DNA from: Symsagittifera roscoffensis
Lineage: Eukaryota > Xenacoelomorpha > Acoela > Convolutidae
Length of the DNA: 64,000 nucleotides
Reading direction: 5' to 3'
NCBI RefSeq assembly: GCF_963678635.1
Contig: NC_087069.1
Coordinates: forward strand, 40,602,831 to 40,666,830
Position numbers and translations under genes: made by a program. Position 1 is the first letter of the stretch. Each line of letters opens with the position of its first letter. Under the pieces are notes generated by a model. That model was not told the DNA's origin. It did not search any database and saw only the letters and a program-made list of their open reading frames with translations. Shown one piece after another: positions 12,251 to 23,520 of the stretch.

Positions 12251-12646
12251 AGTCAGTTGTTGTTGAAGGATCTATTATCTTGAAGCCCTTTCAGTCTTAT
12301 TTAAAGCTGCACAAAAAAACTGTTAACGATTTCAAAAGCAATCAAATTGAAAGATTTTGCCGAATGAATGAAAGAATTTTTGCTGAAGGGTCGAAAACTA
12401 AAAGGTAATTTTTTCAATCTTTAGCAAGTGAAGGAAAAAAAATAAAATATATATTTTTTAAAACTCATCAACTTATTCTTCACTTTTGCAGAGGTACTGT
12501 ATTTGAAGTTTTTTGCTCTACTTATACAATTTCCTGTTTCGTTTGTTGTACATTCACTGGTTTCTTTTGTTGCTATGGCCTTTTATGTGTCATCGTCCGA
12601 TTGGAAAAATGTTAGTTTAAGAAAGTCTCGTCCAGATCTTTGAATT
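12251..12646. other. Spacer between repeat and duplicated segment
   Basis: The frame from the repeat stays open to a TAA at 12406-12408 (tail KPFQSYLKLHKKTVNDFKSN). The remainder is A/T-rich with no supported feature. Confidence 0.35.
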
Positions 12647-12654
12647 TATAAAAG
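12647..12654 (+). promoter_or_regulatory. TATA box candidate (copy 1)
   Basis: TATAAAAG lies 154 bases upstream of the ATG of the candidate exon at 12801. It is a perfect match to the core promoter consensus and sits exactly at the left limit of the duplicated unit, also in copy 2 at 14961. Confidence 0.35.
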
Positions 12655-12800
12655 TATCAATACCAGAATACACTTTTAAAAATATATCAGCCTATGTCCC
12701 ATCCGATAATCTGGAAACGTGATAGACTTTTCAGATTTTTTTCTGGAAAAATCTATAACTATCTTTGATCAATTTCGTTTTAATGTCTTTTTTCAACAAT

Positions 12801-12866
12801 ATGTCAGATCAAAATCAATTCGTCGCATTGCTACGTGTTATATCTTTGGAACTGAGTCGAATAAAA
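12801..12866 (+). CDS. Candidate first coding exon in duplicated segment, copy 1
   Basis: ATG at 12801 opens 22 codons starting MSDQNQFVALLRVISLEL and reaching a full-consensus donor GTAAGT at 12867 in phase 0. The peptide looks amphipathic and helical, with a typical processed N-terminus (M-S-D). A TATA box is present 154 bases upstream. No family is recognised from 22 residues, and no second exon was found within the window in the right phase. A different frame through the same bases gives an 84-codon open frame (12719-12973) without splice signals; I prefer the short one because of its ATG, composition and donor. Confidence 0.4.
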
Positions 12867-13834
12867 GTAAGTCCCCCTCTTTCTCACCTTTGATATTAGT
12901 CATCAAACCGAATTTGAAAAAGTTGTTGTTTGTATATGAGTATCTGACACCAAATTCTTTAATGGGTACTTAAGACTAGCTTACGGTGAGGATTGAAAAA
13001 AGACACGCTCTTTGTTGCAAAAAATTTGTTTTCAAACTTAGCGCTTACATAAGATTTGGCCAAAAGTATAAAAAGAAATGTGATGTTTAAAATGACTTCT
13101 TTATGTTTTTTTAACACTTAAAACTGTTTTTTTTTATTATTCAAACCTGGAAAAACGCTCAAAAAATAAATGGAACTCTATTAAAACTTTAATTGTCAAT
13201 CATTCATTTTATTGTTCTTATGTACCGTATGTTCGTCTTTCGAAAAAAGAGAATTTTTTTTTTCTAAATTACGATTTAAAAAAATCTCTGTCAAACCCAA
13301 AAAAAAGCACAGACAAAATCGTTTTGGATAAATTGATCAAAAAGAATTACTTTTTTGCAGACAAAACATCCCTGTCATAGTCTTCCAAAAATATGTCAGA
13401 ATTGTCCTAAGTCTAGATTTAGCATAGGTGTTAGGGCTGCTTAACAGCTTACAAATACCCTGCTTGTCAATTATCATGGTAATTAGAAAATGCTACCCTT
13501 CGATCAGGAAGATTAAGTTATTACACATAGAGTAAACTGATTCAAAATCAACAAAAAGAGCCAGTGATGTATGATTACTGCATTCTAATAGTTGATTTGC
13601 AATTAATTGAAGCAATTCAAACACCAAAAACATTGTTTTTAGTTTTTTTTTTAAATTGTCATGAAAATCATCATCTCGAAAAAATCATAGGTTACCTGTT
13701 TCTGAAGTTCGTAATGATTTTTAACATCGAAATTTTAAAAATATATACATAATGTTGCATGATCACTGCATGCAATTGTGTATAAAGTCAGTTTGAGATT
13801 TTGTTTTCATGATTTTTATGATATAATAAAGTTT

Positions 13835-14960
13835 CCAGGCGTCGTAAAAGTGATTACATCACAACTTTTGTAGCTATTTTAGCCCAGAACCAAAGAGTTG
13901 GGACACTTTTCTTCATAAAATTTGGCTGACAGATGTACCAACAAAATTAAGTAGCAATATGCGCATCGATTTTGATAAATTGGTTTAAAAATTTAAAAAT
14001 AAAGTGCCCCAAATTTTTTCGCCTTAATGTCAAATAATTGTTTTGCTAGTCATTTGAAGCAATTCATTATTTTAACTATTTCGCCTTTGATTCAACCATT
14101 AACTTCTATAATGAAGTTTTGGTTTAATTTACTTCATTTTTTCAGTTTTTGGTTCAGACTTTGAGTGTGTGTGTGATGTTTTTGCTTTGCTTTGCATGGT
14201 TTTATCTGGAACTATTCTGTGTTGGATGTTTTTCCTCGTCCACTCAAAGAATTATATTGCACAATTACAAAAACTTTTTTGGTAGAAAACTTGAAAAAAT
14301 TAATTCTCAAAACAATCGCATTATCAGAGCATTTAGTTTTTTTTCTGCTTATTTCAAGTCATTTGTAGAAACGTTTATTTATAACAGAAAACAACATGTC
14401 AATTTAATTTTTGTTTATGAGAACTTCTCCAAATTTTGAAGCGGCTAACGTTTCATCATAAAATAATATCTGTTCAAAAACAATGACAACAGAATGTTTC
14501 CTCTTCACAAAAACTTTTTATTTTTTATACTTGAGAAAATTAAATGCCAGCATGACCAAAAACGTTATAATTAATTACTTATAACTAAATTTTTCATTAT
14601 AAGTAATTATAAATGTAATTTTAAGCTAAAAATTAAAATGTAAAAGTACAATAAAACCCAACAGGGTCAAAAATGACAAGCTTTTTTGAATTCAAACGTT
14701 CAAAAATCCGCGATAGGAAACGTCGTAATCATGCAATGCAAATCTCTATAAAAACTTTCAAAGAAAAAAAGATGTTTTATGGTCATTGGTTTTAATAAAG
14801 TCATTTTGTTCTAGTTGAATCGGATTTTAGAAGAAAATCCAAAAGAAATGCTTTCATGTCACTGACAAAAAAATCTGAATAATGAGACTAAAATAATGCC
14901 AGTAAACGCAGAAATAGAGATCGATCTGCCTCTCTGTTGTATCAATACCAGAATACAATG
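13835..14960. other. Unique spacer between the two 1188-bp copies
   Basis: AT-rich. An open frame at 14149-14439 begins with a non-ATG codon and is hydrophobic without recognisable domain. At the right end tatcaataccagaataca (14940-14957) duplicates the first bases of copy 2, a small tandem repeat at the duplication junction. Confidence 0.45.
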
Positions 14961-16148
14961 TATAAAAGTACCAATACCAGAATACACTTTTAAAAATATA
15001 TCAGCCTATGTCCCATCCGATAATCTGGAAATGTGATAGACTTTTCAGATTTTTTTCTGGAAAAATCTATAACTATCTTTGATCAATTTCGTTTTAATGT
15101 CTTTTTTCAACAATATGTCAGATCAAAATCAATTCGTCGCATCGCTACGTGTTATATCTTTGGAACTGAGTCGAATAAAAGTAAGTCCCCCTCTTTCTCA
15201 CCTTTGATATTAGTCATCAAACCGAATTTGAAAAAGTTGTTGTTTGTATATGAGTATCTGACACCAAATTCTTTAATGGGTACTTAAGACTAGCTTACGG
15301 TGAGGATTGAAAAAAGATACGCTCTTTGTTGCAAAAAATTTGTTTTCAAACTTAGCGCTTACATAAGATTTGGCCAAAAGTATAAAAAGAAATGTGATGT
15401 TTAAAATGACTTCTTTATGTTTTTTTAACACTTAAAACTGTTTTTTTTTTATTATTCAAACCTGGAAAAACGCTCAAAAAATAAATGGAACTCTATTAAA
15501 ACTTTAATTGTCAATCATTCATTTAATTGTTCTTGTGTACCGTATGTTCGTCTTTCGAAAAAAGAGAATTTTTTTTTCTAAATTACGATTTAAAAAAATC
15601 TCTGTCAAACCCAAAAAAAAGCACAGACAAAATCGTTTTGGATAAATTGATCAAAAAGAATTACTTTTTTGCAGACAAAACATCCCTGTCATAGTCTTAC
15701 AAAAATATGTCAGAATTGTCCTAAGTCTAGATTTAGCATAGGTGTTAGGGCTGCTTAACAGCTTACAAATACCCTGCTTGTCAATTATCATGGTAATTAG
15801 AAAATGCTACCCTTCGATCAGGAAGATTAAGTTATTACACATTGAGTAAACTGATTCAAAATCAACAAAAAGAGCCAGTGATGTATGATTACTGCATTCT
15901 AATAGTTGATTTGCAATTAATTGAAGCAATTCAAACACCAAAAACATTGTTTTTAGTTTTTTTTTAAAATTGTCATGAAAATCATCATCTCGAAAAAATC
16001 ATAGGTTACCTGTTTCTGAAGTTCGTAATGATTTTTAACATCGAAATTTGAAAAATATATACATAATGTTGCATGATCACTGCATGCAATTGTGTATAAA
16101 GTGAGTTTGAGATTTTGTTTTCATGATTTTTATGATATAATAAAGTTT
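14961..16148 (+). repeat. 1188-bp direct duplication, copy 2
   Basis: Partner of 12647-13834 in the same orientation. The few differences include a T to C change in the candidate exon (TTG to TCG). Confidence 0.9.
15115..15180 (+). CDS. Candidate first coding exon in duplicated segment, copy 2
   Basis: Same 22-codon ATG-to-GTAAGT exon as at 12801-12866, with residue 10 changed from Leu to Ser. TATAAAAG lies at 14961 in the same relative place. The donor at 15181 is intact. If the gene is real, it has two promoters and two interchangeable first exons in tandem, or is two young paralogues whose remaining exons lie elsewhere. Confidence 0.38.
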
Positions 16149-17389
16149 TATGATCGCTGGCTGAAAAAGAAGAAGAACTTGGTCTTCGGGCGTGTTTTAA
16201 GTTTTTGGTTTTATGTTTGTTCGCGCAAAAACAGTCATCTAATAGTCATCACAACGGACCAAGAAAAAATCATATGAAAACCCTCCACTCGTGATTCGTA
16301 CAAAGTGAGTTATGTATCTTGTACTGTACTCATAGAGTAGTTTCAGATAGGGTACACCGTCTGCTCGTCATGCTATCTTATTTTCGGCCGGATAGATTCG
16401 TGCAACTTCTTAGTCTAATACCGATCTTAATCTTACTCTTATATCTCCTAGTCTCAATAGATCTAGTGTACACCGGTTTACGCGAGTTAGTTCCAGAATG
16501 AGGACAACTGCATTCTAAGTTTAATTCAAATTGTTCTGGTGTTGAGACTACGAGTAGTTTGAACACTTTACAAATAAATAGGTTGTTAATTTGATGGAGT
16601 ATGATTGGTTAGTTTTTAATTTTTTATGGAGATAAAATATCATAATAATAAAAATGATAAATACTAGTTTAGATCTGGTTCCAAAAGGCTCAAAATGTTT
16701 CAGTGTTGAGAGAAACCGGTTTAAGACATTGTAGTTTTTCATATGATTTTAAGCGAGTAAGCTAGCAATGAAATTTACAGTAAAGAAATTCAACCCGTAA
16801 AAAAACTTAGTTTTATAGCAAAAAAATCAGTTTTCGAAGTTTTGTTTTGCGCTGGCTAGGCAATAGTTTTGTATCGATCAAAACGATTTGAAAATAAATA
16901 CAAAAATTTTTGAAAAAAATTATAAGAATTGTAAATGGCTTTTAAAAATTTCGGAGCTTTTGAACACACATTGGGCAAGAAAACAACAATATGTTTTTTG
17001 ATGGACGTCGAATGACACAAATTTTCAGCAGAAAAACATCTTTCTTGAAATCAGAAAACGGCACAAGCAGAATACTGATCAATTAGCAATAAGCTGTTCA
17101 TCTTTATTTGAAAAAAAAATTTGAAAAAAAATGAAAACAGTTTCAATAGTTTCAGTGCCATTGACTTCAAATTAGTCTTTCAATCGTCGAACTATCAGCA
17201 AAATCAAAACATTTTTTTTGTTAAATGTTTTGTATTGGTAATTAACTATCTAAGCAAAAAAATAAATCCCAACGCCTTCAAAATTTCAAAAAGGAGTTGT
17301 GTCTCATTTCATGCCCATTTCTTTCATTTAAACTTTTCGGTTGAGCTCTGGACATTTTCTTTTTTTTTATTTTATTTTCATGCCAATAA
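16149..17389. other. Mixed stretch with an unusual block at 16270-16560
   Basis: Between 16270 and 16560 the sequence departs from the long A/T runs of its surroundings and has open frames on both strands: a plus-strand hydrophobic one (SLIPILILLLYLLVSIDLV) and a minus-strand basic one (16378-16566). I cannot assign it. The rest is A/T-rich; an open frame at 17121-17432 has no recognisable content. Confidence 0.35.
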
Positions 17390-18360
17390 AAATTGTCAAA
17401 ACAAGGTTTTCAGGCATACAATAGCGTATTAAAATTTAATTTTAACCGTACAAGTTTAGTTATACTCGAGTAAAATTCGTTTTTGAAACTATTCAGCGCC
17501 ATTTTTGGAATCAAAAGCTTCACAAAAAATACATCGAACTTTTTGTGTATTTACTGTACTCATATTTCAACTCAATTTTTTCAACTTTCAAAGAAAAATA
17601 TTCATAAATAATTTTTAAAATTGCAAAAGAAAGTCTTTTATAAACGATTTTTTTTTCGTTTTTCTAAACATATATCTACAGAAACTGTTTTCCATTTGGC
17701 CTATTTGACTATAACTGTCGAATAATCTTTTCTTTTTTCAGATTATTTTTTTCATTCAGCTAATTTTTTTTCACTCATATTTTTTTATCACATCACACAG
17801 AAAAAACTACATTGAAATAAACGAAAAAACAAAAGTCTGCACGCAGAGTAACTGGCTATCCTTGTTTTAATCTTTAATTTCTTTCGCTCTATTTCTTTTT
17901 ATTGAAATTTTTCGATTGAACTCTGGACATTTTCCTTTTATTCCTTATTTTTTTCACGCTAACGAAAAGCCATTCACATGAAATTCACCTCTCAAAAAAA
18001 CTGATTAGAAAAAAGAAGCCTGCTTTCTTGGATAAACTAAGTACTTTTTAAGCATCATAATCAAATCTATTGGTATAGAGTCATATTTTTTATTGATGAA
18101 ACTGCAGAACAAAATTGTTTATTTTGTTTCGACAGGCGAAAATTAGTCCTTAGATAAAAATGCAATAAAGTTCATTTGAGATGAAATTTTTACCCATTTT
18201 AATGAGATAAAATGAGTCTTCTTCTTTTATTTTTTCCAGTTTTCATGAATCCAATTTGATAATAGTAAACAGTTGCAGCTGGATAAGATAGTTTTTAAAT
18301 TATACTGGAATGATTAAATGTGGAAAATTTTACCAAAACGACAAAACATTCAAACTTGAA

Positions 18361-18580
18361 ATGAAAATCAGACAAATTATTTTTTCGAGCAGTTTATATC
18401 TTCTTGCTTTCGTTTTGCTGCACCAACTGATTGTCGGAAATGTGACACGAGTAGCTGAGTTTTCGCTTGTCTACGAACACGACCTGCCGGACGCGACCTT
18501 TTTGATTCAAACACTTGTCAAGGAAACCAGATCTCAATGCTTGCTAACGTGTACTAAAAACATCAATTGTGATTCTGTAG
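18361..18580 (+). CDS. Secreted PAN/C-type lectin-like protein, exon 1 (copy 1)
   Basis: The preferred start is the ATG at 18361, which opens a clear signal peptide (MKIRQIIFSSSLYLLAFVLL followed by HQLIVG). An upstream in-frame ATG at 18310 would put 17 polar residues before it. The mature part carries the beginning of a PAN/apple domain: C60, C64 and C70 in QCLLTCTKNINCDSV. The exon ends at 18580 with donor GTGAGG in phase 1, exactly where the PAN fold should continue. The only exon in the window that completes it is 43406-44151: the junction codon is G+GG and the reading continues LLNKRRNCVLISGG, giving the next PAN cysteine. Known role of the family: adhesion or recognition, often in immunity or matrix. 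The ORF as such would stop at 18618. A second exon 1 lies at 21665. Confidence 0.65.
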
Positions 18581-18902
18581 GTGAGGAAGTTGCCAAAATT
18601 TTCGAACAAACAGAATAAATAAAAAAACAGCAAACGGCCTAACTCAAGCATATTTGCACGTAAGAGCTAGTTTTTCTGTGAAATTTAGCGTCTCAAAGTC
18701 ACCTTTTATTCCAGTTTGCATGCAAATTTTACTCTCAATCAGTGTTAATTACTTTTTTTACTTGTTCTTATTTAATTAAGGTGTCCCAATGTTTTTGCTT
18801 CGAATTAGCTGACCGTCATCTTTCCGAACAAAGCGTTTCTTTTTTTTGTAATTAGCTTCGTGAAGTTAAATTGACTTAACAACCGGGTATTAGAAAAAAC
18901 AT

Positions 18903-19800
18903 CCCTGGTTGACCAAAACTTCTTATCATACAATTTCCATATATGAGAAACTTCTTGTCATACAATTTCATACAATTCCATACGTACAGAAAATTGTATG
19001 AAAACTCTATGATACGCATTTTTCCATATATGAAAATTGTATGATAGGTGTTTTCCCATAAACAAAAAATTTTTATTTTTTATTCCTAAATTTAGTTTCT
19101 GAAAAATTTTTGGTTGTGTATGCATCCGAACACAAGTAACAAAGACCTTGGTTACTCAAAACACGAAAGGTTGGATGGTCTAGCATTTACAATGCATAGA
19201 AAACGACCTGAATTTGGCTGTCTTTCACAATTTATATAACAAAAGTAACAAACTTATATTTTTTGGCAAAATTTTTTATTGATGATTATATTAAATTTTT
19301 GAATTTTCAAATTATCAGACATTGATCAAGGCGTACATTAACACCCCATACAAAAGAAAGAGGAATTTTCAGAGTTTTTGAAAAAAAAAATTAAGTGAAA
19401 AGAAAATAAAAGCCAATTTTATCGTATCCAGGACTACGTTATGCACAAAAAATATTAAATTTTGCATGCAAAATTTTTTTTTCGAAAAATGTTTGTTTGC
19501 GTAATAAAATCGATTTGCGCTTGAAAAAAACCAAAAAAATTTTGGGCCAAATTTTTAAAATTACTTGAAAAATTTTTTGTGCGGCCATCAAAAAAATGCC
19601 AGTCATACAATTTCCATATATGGGAATTGTATGATAAGCATTTTTTTCAAAAAACGAAAACCTCAGTTTTTTATCACCAGATTGTTTTATTAGAATCAAA
19701 CAGCCACAGAAATGAGTTTATACCAGTTTTCAACCATTTTTAGAACTTGATGTATGGAATTGTATGATAAGCATTTTCGGTGTATGGAGGTCAACCCGGG
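18903..19800 (+). mobile_element. Terminal-inverted-repeat element 'CCCGGG', copy 1
   Basis: Starts ccctggttgaccaaaac and ends ggtcaacccggg; the ends are inverted repeats that extend into catacaatt/aattgtatg blocks. It is flanked by AT on each side, and the duplicated locus at 22200 has the uninterrupted site aaaaaacattatac with one AT, so it is an insertion with a 2-bp AT target duplication. A second copy in reverse orientation is at 45671-46652. No transposase is encoded, so it is non-autonomous. Superfamily unresolved: Tc1/mariner normally duplicates TA, not AT. Confidence 0.8.
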
Positions 19801-20366
19801 ATTATACAAAATCTAAGTGGAGTAATTATTAGCATGTCAAGGGGTTACTTCAATTTTTGCAAAGAAGGACTCCACCTCGGGTACTGTTTGCAATATCTAT
19901 TTTCGATTGATAGAACCTTAAAATTTTATGCCTATTTAGAGTGGGAAGGTCACCCCAGAGACCAGAAGAAGACATTTTTTCCTCAAGTTCTTTAAAAAGT
20001 GCTTAGAAACAATATTTCTAAATTAGCCTGCAGCAGAAATAGTTTTTCTAATATGGTCGTTCTAAGGTTTTTACAGAGCTCGAAAAAACTGTGAATTGAC
20101 TATAGCTAAACAATGTTGATCAAAAACCCACCCCTTTATATGATTTAACTTTTATAGTTCAAAAACGGCGCAAATAAGGGTCAATTATTGATCAAAACTG
20201 ATTTTTTAACTTAAAAGTCGCAAGGACTTCGGAGACGAATTGAACGCAGAAGAAAAAACTCGGTAAACTTCAGAAAAAAACTTGTCGAGGGATATATGTT
20301 AGTTATGACTCGGAATTCCTGCGGCGTTAATTGTGGCGTGAAATACTGCGGCGCTAACAAAACAAT

Positions 20367-20566
20367 NNNNNNNNNNNNNNNNNNNNNNNNNNNNNNNNNN
20401 NNNNNNNNNNNNNNNNNNNNNNNNNNNNNNNNNNNNNNNNNNNNNNNNNNNNNNNNNNNNNNNNNNNNNNNNNNNNNNNNNNNNNNNNNNNNNNNNNNNN
20501 NNNNNNNNNNNNNNNNNNNNNNNNNNNNNNNNNNNNNNNNNNNNNNNNNNNNNNNNNNNNNNNNNN
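20367..20566. other. Assembly gap (200 N)
   Basis: Exactly 200 N, the usual placeholder length rather than a measured size. It lies between the two copies of the exon-1 duplication, so the copy number or spacing there is not certain. Confidence 0.98.
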
Positions 20567-20671
20567 AGTCTGGTTGTTCTGGTCAATTGAAAAATGTGAA
20601 GAAATTCTGTAATTGGGTTTGTTTTAATTTTATTTTTGTTTACCGGTCAAAATCAGACTAACTTCGAGCCA

Positions 20672-22949
20672 GTAAAATTTGTCAAAACAAGGTTTTCAGG
20701 AATATAATAGCGTATTAAAGCTTAATTTGAGCCGTAAAAATTTAGTTTTACTCGAGTAAAGTTAGTTTTGAAATTATTCAGCGCCATTTTTGGAATCAAA
20801 ATTAAAAAAAAATAGTTTCCTTTTAGATTTCAAAGAAAAAATGAATAAAAAATTTCTGTTATGTTTTGAAAAATTGTAAAAAACGGGTCTTTTTTTCGTT
20901 TTTCTAGTCATATATCTACAGAAACTGTTTTCCATTTGGCCTATTTGACTATAACTGTCGAATAATCTTTTCTTTCTTTCAGATAATTTTTTTTTCATTC
21001 AGCTAATTTTTTATTTTTTTTCAGAATTTACTATCACATCACACAGAAAAAACTACTTTGATATAAACGAAAAAACAATGGTATTTTTTCAAGATTTTGG
21101 TCGGAAAACTGCGCGATTTGCAGAGTAACCGGCTATCCTAGTTTTAATCTTTAATATCTTTCGCTCTATTTTTTGTTTAAATTTTTCGTTGAACTCTGGA
21201 CGTTTTCCTGATTTTTATTCGTGTTTTGTCATGCTAACAATTAGCCATTCACACGAAATTCACCTCCCAGAAAAAAAAACTGATTAGAAAAAAGAAGTCT
21301 GCCTTTTTGGACAAACTAAATACTTTTAGGCATCATAAACAAATCTATTGGTGTAGAGTCATATTTTTTATTGATGAAACTGCAGAACTCAGAGCTTAGC
21401 GAACATCAATTGTTCATTTTGTATCGACAGGCGAAAATTAGTCCCGAGATAAACTGCAATAAATTTCATTTGAGATGAAATTTTTACACATTTTAACGAG
21501 ATATGCTTCAAAAAAATGAGTCTTCTTCTTTTATTTTTTCCAGTTTTCACTAATCCAATTTGATAATAGTAAACAATTGCAGCTGCATAAGATAGTTTTG
21601 AAATTATACTGGGATGATTAAATGTGGAAAATTTTACCAAAACGACAAAACATTCAAACTTGAAATGAAAATCAGACAAATTATTTTTTCGAGCAGTTTA
21701 TATCTTCTTGCTTTCGTTTTGCTGCACCAACTGATTGTCGGAAATGTGACACGAGTAGCTGAGTTTTCGCTTGTCTACGAACACGACCTGCCGGACGCGA
21801 CCTTTTTTATTCAAACACTTGTCAAGGAAACCAGATCTCAATGCTTGTTAACGTGTACTAAAAACATCAATTGTGATTCTGTAGGTGAGGAAGTTGCCAA
21901 AATTTTCGAACAAACAGAATAAATAAAAAAAAACAGCAAACGGCCTAACTCAAGCATATTTGCACGTAAAAGCTAGTTTTTCTGTGAAATTTAGCGTCTG
22001 AAAAACACCTTTTATTCCAGTTTGCATGCAAATTTTACTCTCAATCATTGTTAATTACTTTTTTACTTGTTCATATTTAATTATGGTGTCCCAATGTTTT
22101 TGCTTCAAATTAGCTGACCGTCATCTTTCCGAACAAAGCGTTTCAATTTTTTGTAATTAGCTTCGTGAAGTTAAACTGACTCAACAACCGCGTATTAGAA
22201 AAAACATTATACAAAATCTAAGTGGAGTAATTATTAGCATGTCAAGGGGTTACCTCAGTTCTGGCTACCAAATTTTTTCAAAGTGCTCCACATCGGGTAC
22301 TGTTTGCAATATCTATTTTTGACTGATAGAACCTTAAAATTTTATAAACGCGCATTTCTAGACATTTTATGCCTATTTAGAGTGGGAAGCTCGTCCCAGA
22401 GACCAGAAGAAGACATTTTTGTTCAAATTCTTTTAAAAAGTGCTAGAAACAATATTTATAAAATTGCCAGCGGCACAAATAGTTTTTCTAAGTATGGTCG
22501 TTCTAAGGTTTTTACAGAGCTCAAAAAAATTGTGAATTGACTATAGCTTAACAATGTCGACCAACAACCCACCCCAGTCAAAAACTTACCCGCATCGCTG
22601 CACGGAAATATGTATATTTTCTACTTTCCAATTATTTTTCTTTTTAAATGAACACAAGTTTGAACGTATTTTGCGAACAGTTTTAATTCCAGAAAATATG
22701 GTTCATATTTAAACAAAGTTTTTCCGATATCATTTGGAACTAAATTAACTATACAAAAATCAACTGAGTTTTCAACAATAAATTTTTATAGTTCAAAAAC
22801 AGTGCAAGTAAGGGCCAAATAATGATCGAAACTGATGTCTTTACTTTTAAATCGCAGTAGAAAAAACTAGGTAAAATTCAAAAAATACCTTGCCGAAAGT
22901 AGAGATATTAAAAATGACTTAGAGTTCAGGCGGCGTTAATTATGGCGTA
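20672..22949 (+). repeat. Large direct duplication with PAN/lectin exon 1, copy 2
   Basis: Partner of 17390-20366 in the same orientation. It lacks the 898-bp element but has about 200 extra bases at 22577-22780 (from agtcaaaaacttacccgc) not present in copy 1. Homology stops at about 22949, immediately before the TGTCA that begins the candidate LTR of element A, so the retroelement inserted into or beside this copy. Confidence 0.82.
21665..21884 (+). CDS. Secreted PAN/C-type lectin-like protein, exon 1 (copy 2)
   Basis: Same exon as 18361-18580. It has the signal peptide, the PAN cysteines C60, C64 and C70, and the phase-1 donor GTGAGG at 21885. Only two coding differences were seen: one Leu to Phe in the ATF(L/F)IQ motif and one silent change in a Leu codon. 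Because this copy is nearer to exon 2 (43406) and has no element inserted just after it, it is the likelier partner, with a 21.5-kb intron. Alternatively both exons are used as alternative starts, or copy 1 belongs to a lost paralogue. Confidence 0.65.
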
Positions 22950-23161
22950 TGTCATACCGTAACGTATGAACTCTATATAGAATCCGTACGGATTGGCTAG
23001 GTATCTCTAAGTAATGTTGGTTAAGAGAAAGAACTGAACATAAATATGAACTCACTTCAACTGAACTTTAATGTTCAGACAAGTGGTCTTGCTTATCAAC
23101 AGTCAAGGCCATCAGTCTGGTTTATGATAAGATAAATAATAACAATTTTACATTATAAACA
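22950..23161 (-). repeat. Candidate 3' LTR of element A
   Basis: A 212-base segment bounded by TGTCATACC and TTATAAACA, so TG...CA on both strands. Its left edge coincides with the loss of homology between the two exon-1 duplications, the expected insertion point. The partner LTR is missing because the element is truncated, and no clear polypurine tract is visible, so this is tentative. Confidence 0.35.
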
Positions 23162-23205
23162 GGTTAAAAAAAATTAGTATTCCCCATTATGCAAATTAAC
23201 TGAGT

Positions 23206-23520
23206 TTATCGTCCCCGTGGGACCAACATTTGAGTTTTAAAGTGCCTGTGGGACTGTAGTCTTTTATTCCCCGTAGGACTGCTTGGATCATCGTTTTGTT
23301 CCTTATCATCAAATGCTTCTTTTGCGATTGCTTTTTCTGATTGTGTTGTGATGATAGTATTGTCCTTCGCTGTTACTGTATCTGCCTTTGTTGTCGTTAC
23401 CGGCGCAACCTGAGTATTGTCCACCTCGTGAACCTTCTCGTGTTCATCCGTTGTGTTTGTCTCCTCATTGGATGTTTTTCCGGTAGCCGTCTTCTTGGGA
23501 CTCTTCGGCGGGGATGTCAA
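23206..23520 (-). pseudogene. Element A tail ORF, Thr/Lys/Asp-rich
   Basis: An ATG-started 104-codon frame, low-complexity and charged (DEHEKVHEVDNTQVAPVTTT), at the 3' end of element A after the integrase. It probably represents the disordered C-terminal extension of pol or a remnant third ORF. No transmembrane segment or signal peptide, so there is no support for an envelope protein. Confidence 0.45.

Larger units (their letters stand above)
12647..13834 (+). repeat. 1188-bp direct duplication, copy 1
   Basis: Identical in length (1188 bases) and nearly identical base for base to 14961-16148. Homology starts at tataaaagta and ends at ataataaagttt in both. Differences are a few substitutions and single-base changes in A/T runs that cancel. 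The 1126-base spacer between copies is unrelated. Each copy carries a TATA box at its very start and the candidate exon described separately. Confidence 0.9.
17390..20366 (+). repeat. Large direct duplication with PAN/lectin exon 1, copy 1
   Basis: Homologous to 20672-22949 from ttgtcaaaacaaggttttca onwards. Both copies contain the exon-1 ORF and extensive matching flanks. Copy 1 carries an 898-bp inserted element (18903-19800) absent from copy 2. Homology can be followed to the assembly gap at 20367 (ggcgttaattgtggcg versus ggcgttaattatggcg in copy 2). Confidence 0.85.

Noticed and set aside
12719-12973. 84-codon frame kept in both 1188-bp copies
   Set aside because: It is conserved only because the copies are nearly identical. 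Composition is A/T-driven, there is no splice context, and a better ATG-to-GTAAGT exon uses another frame of the same bases.
19439-19699. 86-codon minus-strand frame inside the CCCGGG element
   Set aside because: It is not kept in the second copy of the element and has no transposase motif.
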